Source of the DNA: JAICMB01 sp963795935
GTDB lineage: Bacteria; Acidobacteriota; Terriglobia; Bryobacterales; Bryobacteraceae
Direction of reading: 5' to 3'
NCBI GenBank assembly: GCA_963795935.1
Contig: CAWCJO010000010.1
Coordinates: forward strand, 74,834-138,833
DNA: 64,000 nucleotides
Shown here: in pieces, positions 62,652-64,000 of the stretch
Layout of the letters: each line of letters starts with the position of its first letter
How positions within the stretch are numbered: position 1 is the first letter of the stretch
Program-made: the position numbers and the translations under genes
Notes under the pieces: generated by a model
What the model was told of the DNA's origin: nothing
Database searches by the model: none
What the model saw: only the letters and a program-made list of their open reading frames with translations

Positions 62652-63014
62652 CTATCTTCGTTGTCGTCCCTCAATGAGAAACAACAGGTCGCTCAGGTAT
62701 TCCAATGGTACTGAAGGAACGTCGTCAGCATGCAGCGGGCTCATTCCTCGGAATGAAAACGTTGTGAGGTCAGACACGCCTAGGCGCATCGACCTTACCA
62801 ACTTGGATACATCGACATTCGTGAATGATAGATCGACTTCGGAATTGTCCGGAAAGTGCGAGAAGTCCGCTTGCACTTTGCTCAACGCTTGTAGCCAGTA
62901 TGGTGCCGAAGGGCGTTGATCCGGCCCTAAAGAGAAACGCAGTTCAAGATTAGCGATTGGGGGACCACGCATGGACTGCCCGGTCGATGCTCGTCCACGG
63001 TCTTCAGCATACAT
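62652..63014 (-). CDS. hypothetical protein, 120 residues
   Basis: ATG 63014 overlaps the stop of the upstream frame (TGATG), so the two are translationally coupled. The product has strand- and helix-like parts (ANLELRFSLGPDQRPSAPYW, LQALSKVQADFSHFPDNSEV, DLSFTNVDVSKLV) and ends LEYLSDLLFLIEGRQRR. No family is recognised. The pair sits on a ~700-bp island between an IS256 element and an IS21 element. A polymorphic-toxin or immunity-type role is conceivable but not supported by any motif. Confidence 0.6.
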   Translation of the reverse strand: MYAEDRGRASTGQSMRGPPIANLELRFSLGPDQRPSAPYWLQALSKVQADFSHFPDNSEVDLSFTNVDVSKLVRSMRLGVSDLTTFSFRGMSPLHADDVPSVPLEYLSDLLFLIEGRQRR

Positions 63015-63265
63015 CAGAGTAGCTCATCGCGGTCAGCCGTTCCGAACTGGAACGATTCTTTGATCGTCATCAGCTCGGAACGATAATTTTCATGGCTCGG
63101 AATCCACATCAGAATGGCCCGTTGCACCCGAACAAGCTGTACGCCAGCCTGGTACACTCTATCGCCAACTTCTTGTCGGCCGCGGAGAATACCGAGATGA
63201 CGCAGGCCGGTTCCAGAAAAAGAGCCGCGAACGACAAGGTCGGTGGATACTGATCCGTAGCGGGG
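63014..63265 (-). pseudogene. C-terminal fragment of an unknown gene
   Basis: An open frame of 83 codons without a start codon reads STDLVVRGSFSGTGLRHLGI, LRGRQEVGDRVYQAGVQLVR and VQRAILMWIPSHENYRSELM, ending at TGA 63014-63016 with an ATGA-like overlap to the next gene. A stop at 63266-63268 closes it upstream and the IS21 end begins 15 bp further, so the 5' part was probably removed by that insertion. Composition is typical of real protein. No family recognised. Confidence 0.5.
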
Positions 63266-63282
63266 CTATCTGGATTCGCGCG

Positions 63283-64000
63283 TGTCAATACCGGTTGAAA
63301 ATTCCCCAAAGTTCCGGTCGAAAATTCCCCAGCCCTCGCAAGGTGGTGGTTTACAGATCCGGCTGGCAGCTGGTACATAAAATCCAGCCGGTGAAGCGGA
63401 GGCGAGCAATGCAGGAGTGCAACTCGCCAAGGAATAGCCGACTGCAAACTCATCAAGACGATGAGGCCCGGGGCGGAGCCAGAGATGGCCTCGCCCTGGA
63501 TCTTCAAAACAACATACATCGGATTGATAGATTTGCCCATGCCTTAGAAAACTCAAATGCTCCGCTTGGCACGGCCACTCGGGGCGACAGCCCGCGATTC
63601 CTCCGGCTGTTGTGACGGCAAAGGAATCAAGCCGGCCTTGCGGCGTTCTTTGAGCCGGTAACTTTCGCCGCGGATGTTCAGCGTAGTCGAATGGTGTAGC
63701 AGGCGATCGAGGATCGCGGTGGCGATGATCGGGTCTCCAAAGATCGAGCCCCATTCGCCATAGCTCTTGTTGGAAGTCAGAATGATGCTGCCTCTTTCGT
63801 AACGGGCGCTGACCAGTTGAAAAAAGATCGTCGCGCCCAGTTCGTCGAGCGGCAGATATCCCATTTCGTCGATGATCAGCACCTTGGGCGCGAGATAGAT
63901 TCGCAAGCGCCGATCCAGGCGTCCTTCACGGTACGCCCGTCCAAGATCAGTCACCAGATCGTGCGCCGTCATGAAGTAGGCGGCCTGGCCCGACTGGATC
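63283..64000 (-). mobile_element. end of an IS21-family insertion sequence
   Basis: The terminal TGTCAATACCGG begins at 63283. It is followed by two copies of a block with gaaaattcccca at 63297-63308 and 63320-63331, the repeated binding sites typical of IS21 ends. The istB gene lies inside, reading toward this end, and istA should lie beyond the window. The 250 bases between the terminus and istB contain no gene. Confidence 0.85.
63553..64000 (-). CDS. istB: IS21-family helper ATPase IstB, N-terminus beyond window
   Basis: The frame is open from the right edge (QSGQAAYFMTAHDLVTDLGR) to the stop at 63553, 149 codons visible. Walker B and sensor motifs of the AAA+ core are seen: PKVLIIDEMGYLPLDELGAT, FFQLVSARYERGSIILTSNK, SYGEWGSIFGDPIIATAILD and the arginine-rich LDRLLHHSTTLNIRGESYRL. 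Walker A lies outside. IstB assists the IstA transposase in target selection. The C-terminal tail is Pro/Arg-rich. Confidence 0.95.
   Translation of the reverse strand, partial: IQSGQAAYFMTAHDLVTDLGRAYREGRLDRRLRIYLAPKVLIIDEMGYLPLDELGATIFFQLVSARYERGSIILTSNKSYGEWGSIFGDPIIATAILDRLLHHSTTLNIRGESYRLKERRKAGLIPLPSQQPEESRAVAPSGRAKRSI

Noticed and set aside
1..64000. CRISPR array, rRNA genes or riboswitches
   Set aside because: No regularly spaced repeats with spacers, no rRNA sequence and no recognisable riboswitch were seen on either strand.

Overview
The window reads as a high-GC bacterial chromosome segment, most likely from an Acidobacteriota member of the Solibacterales/Bryobacterales type. This is inferred from gene content, not from a marker gene: an SBBP-repeat/BACON propeller protein, a tannase-type esterase beside the tail of a TonB-dependent receptor, an M13 peptidase, a Tat-exported Gfo/Idh/MocA oxidoreductase, a PEP-CTERM protein, a PilZ protein, an ECF-sigma/FecR pair and many small secreted or zinc-ribbon proteins.

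Layout. 1-4.4 kb: an alpha/beta-hydrolase cut by the left edge, an IS256-type element (900-2339, with 8-bp target duplications) and an ankyrin-repeat protein. 4.5-11.3 kb: a minus-strand operon in the order ECF sigma factor, anti-sigma/FecR protein, ABC ATPase, permease, ABC ATPase, permease. 11.4-19 kb: a decayed FAD oxidoreductase, the icd-purE-purK operon, a broken propeller protein, a broken PIN/antitoxin pair and a Gfo/Idh/MocA oxidoreductase. 19-29 kb: small genes, cold-shock protein, SBBP propeller, zinc-ribbon proteins, a CurA-like reductase, an IclR regulator, a DUF1349 protein and a broken MFS transporter. 29-36.5 kb: tannase-family esterase, a second ankyrin protein paralogous to the first, an aromatic-amino-acid-decarboxylase-like gene overlapping a DapA-family gene, and a PilZ protein. 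36.6-52.5 kb: trmFO, lactonase, a Met/His-rich outer-membrane candidate, add, glgB, a phytoene-desaturase-like FAD protein, an SDR, a JAMM-like/TonB fusion protein, an M13 peptidase and a PEP-CTERM protein. 52.6-57.9 kb: tRNA-Val(UAC), an FAH-family hydrolase, a fatty-acid desaturase, small genes, a DUF4342 protein and a zinc-ribbon/FHA/PrsW protein. 57.9-64 kb: mobile-element debris, a second IS256-type element whose transposase is split by a group II intron, a two-ORF remnant island, and the end of an IS21-type element with istB.

Working units visible from overlaps and spacing are: the sigma/FecR/dual-ABC operon (probably a stress-responsive exporter unit), icd-purE-purK (isocitrate dehydrogenase plus two steps of purine synthesis), MFS-DUF1349, and DapA-like-decarboxylase. 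Single-base frameshifts are unusually frequent, especially in minus-strand genes between 5 and 37 kb. Several look like homopolymer indels, so sequencing or assembly error must be excluded before calling them pseudogenes.

The most interesting items are the intron-split transposase, the degenerate-JAMM/TonB fusion, the zinc-ribbon/FHA/PrsW protein, the near-leaderless promoter overlapped by a palindrome at 55463-55502, and the mosaic of gene fragments at 57.9-59.1 kb.
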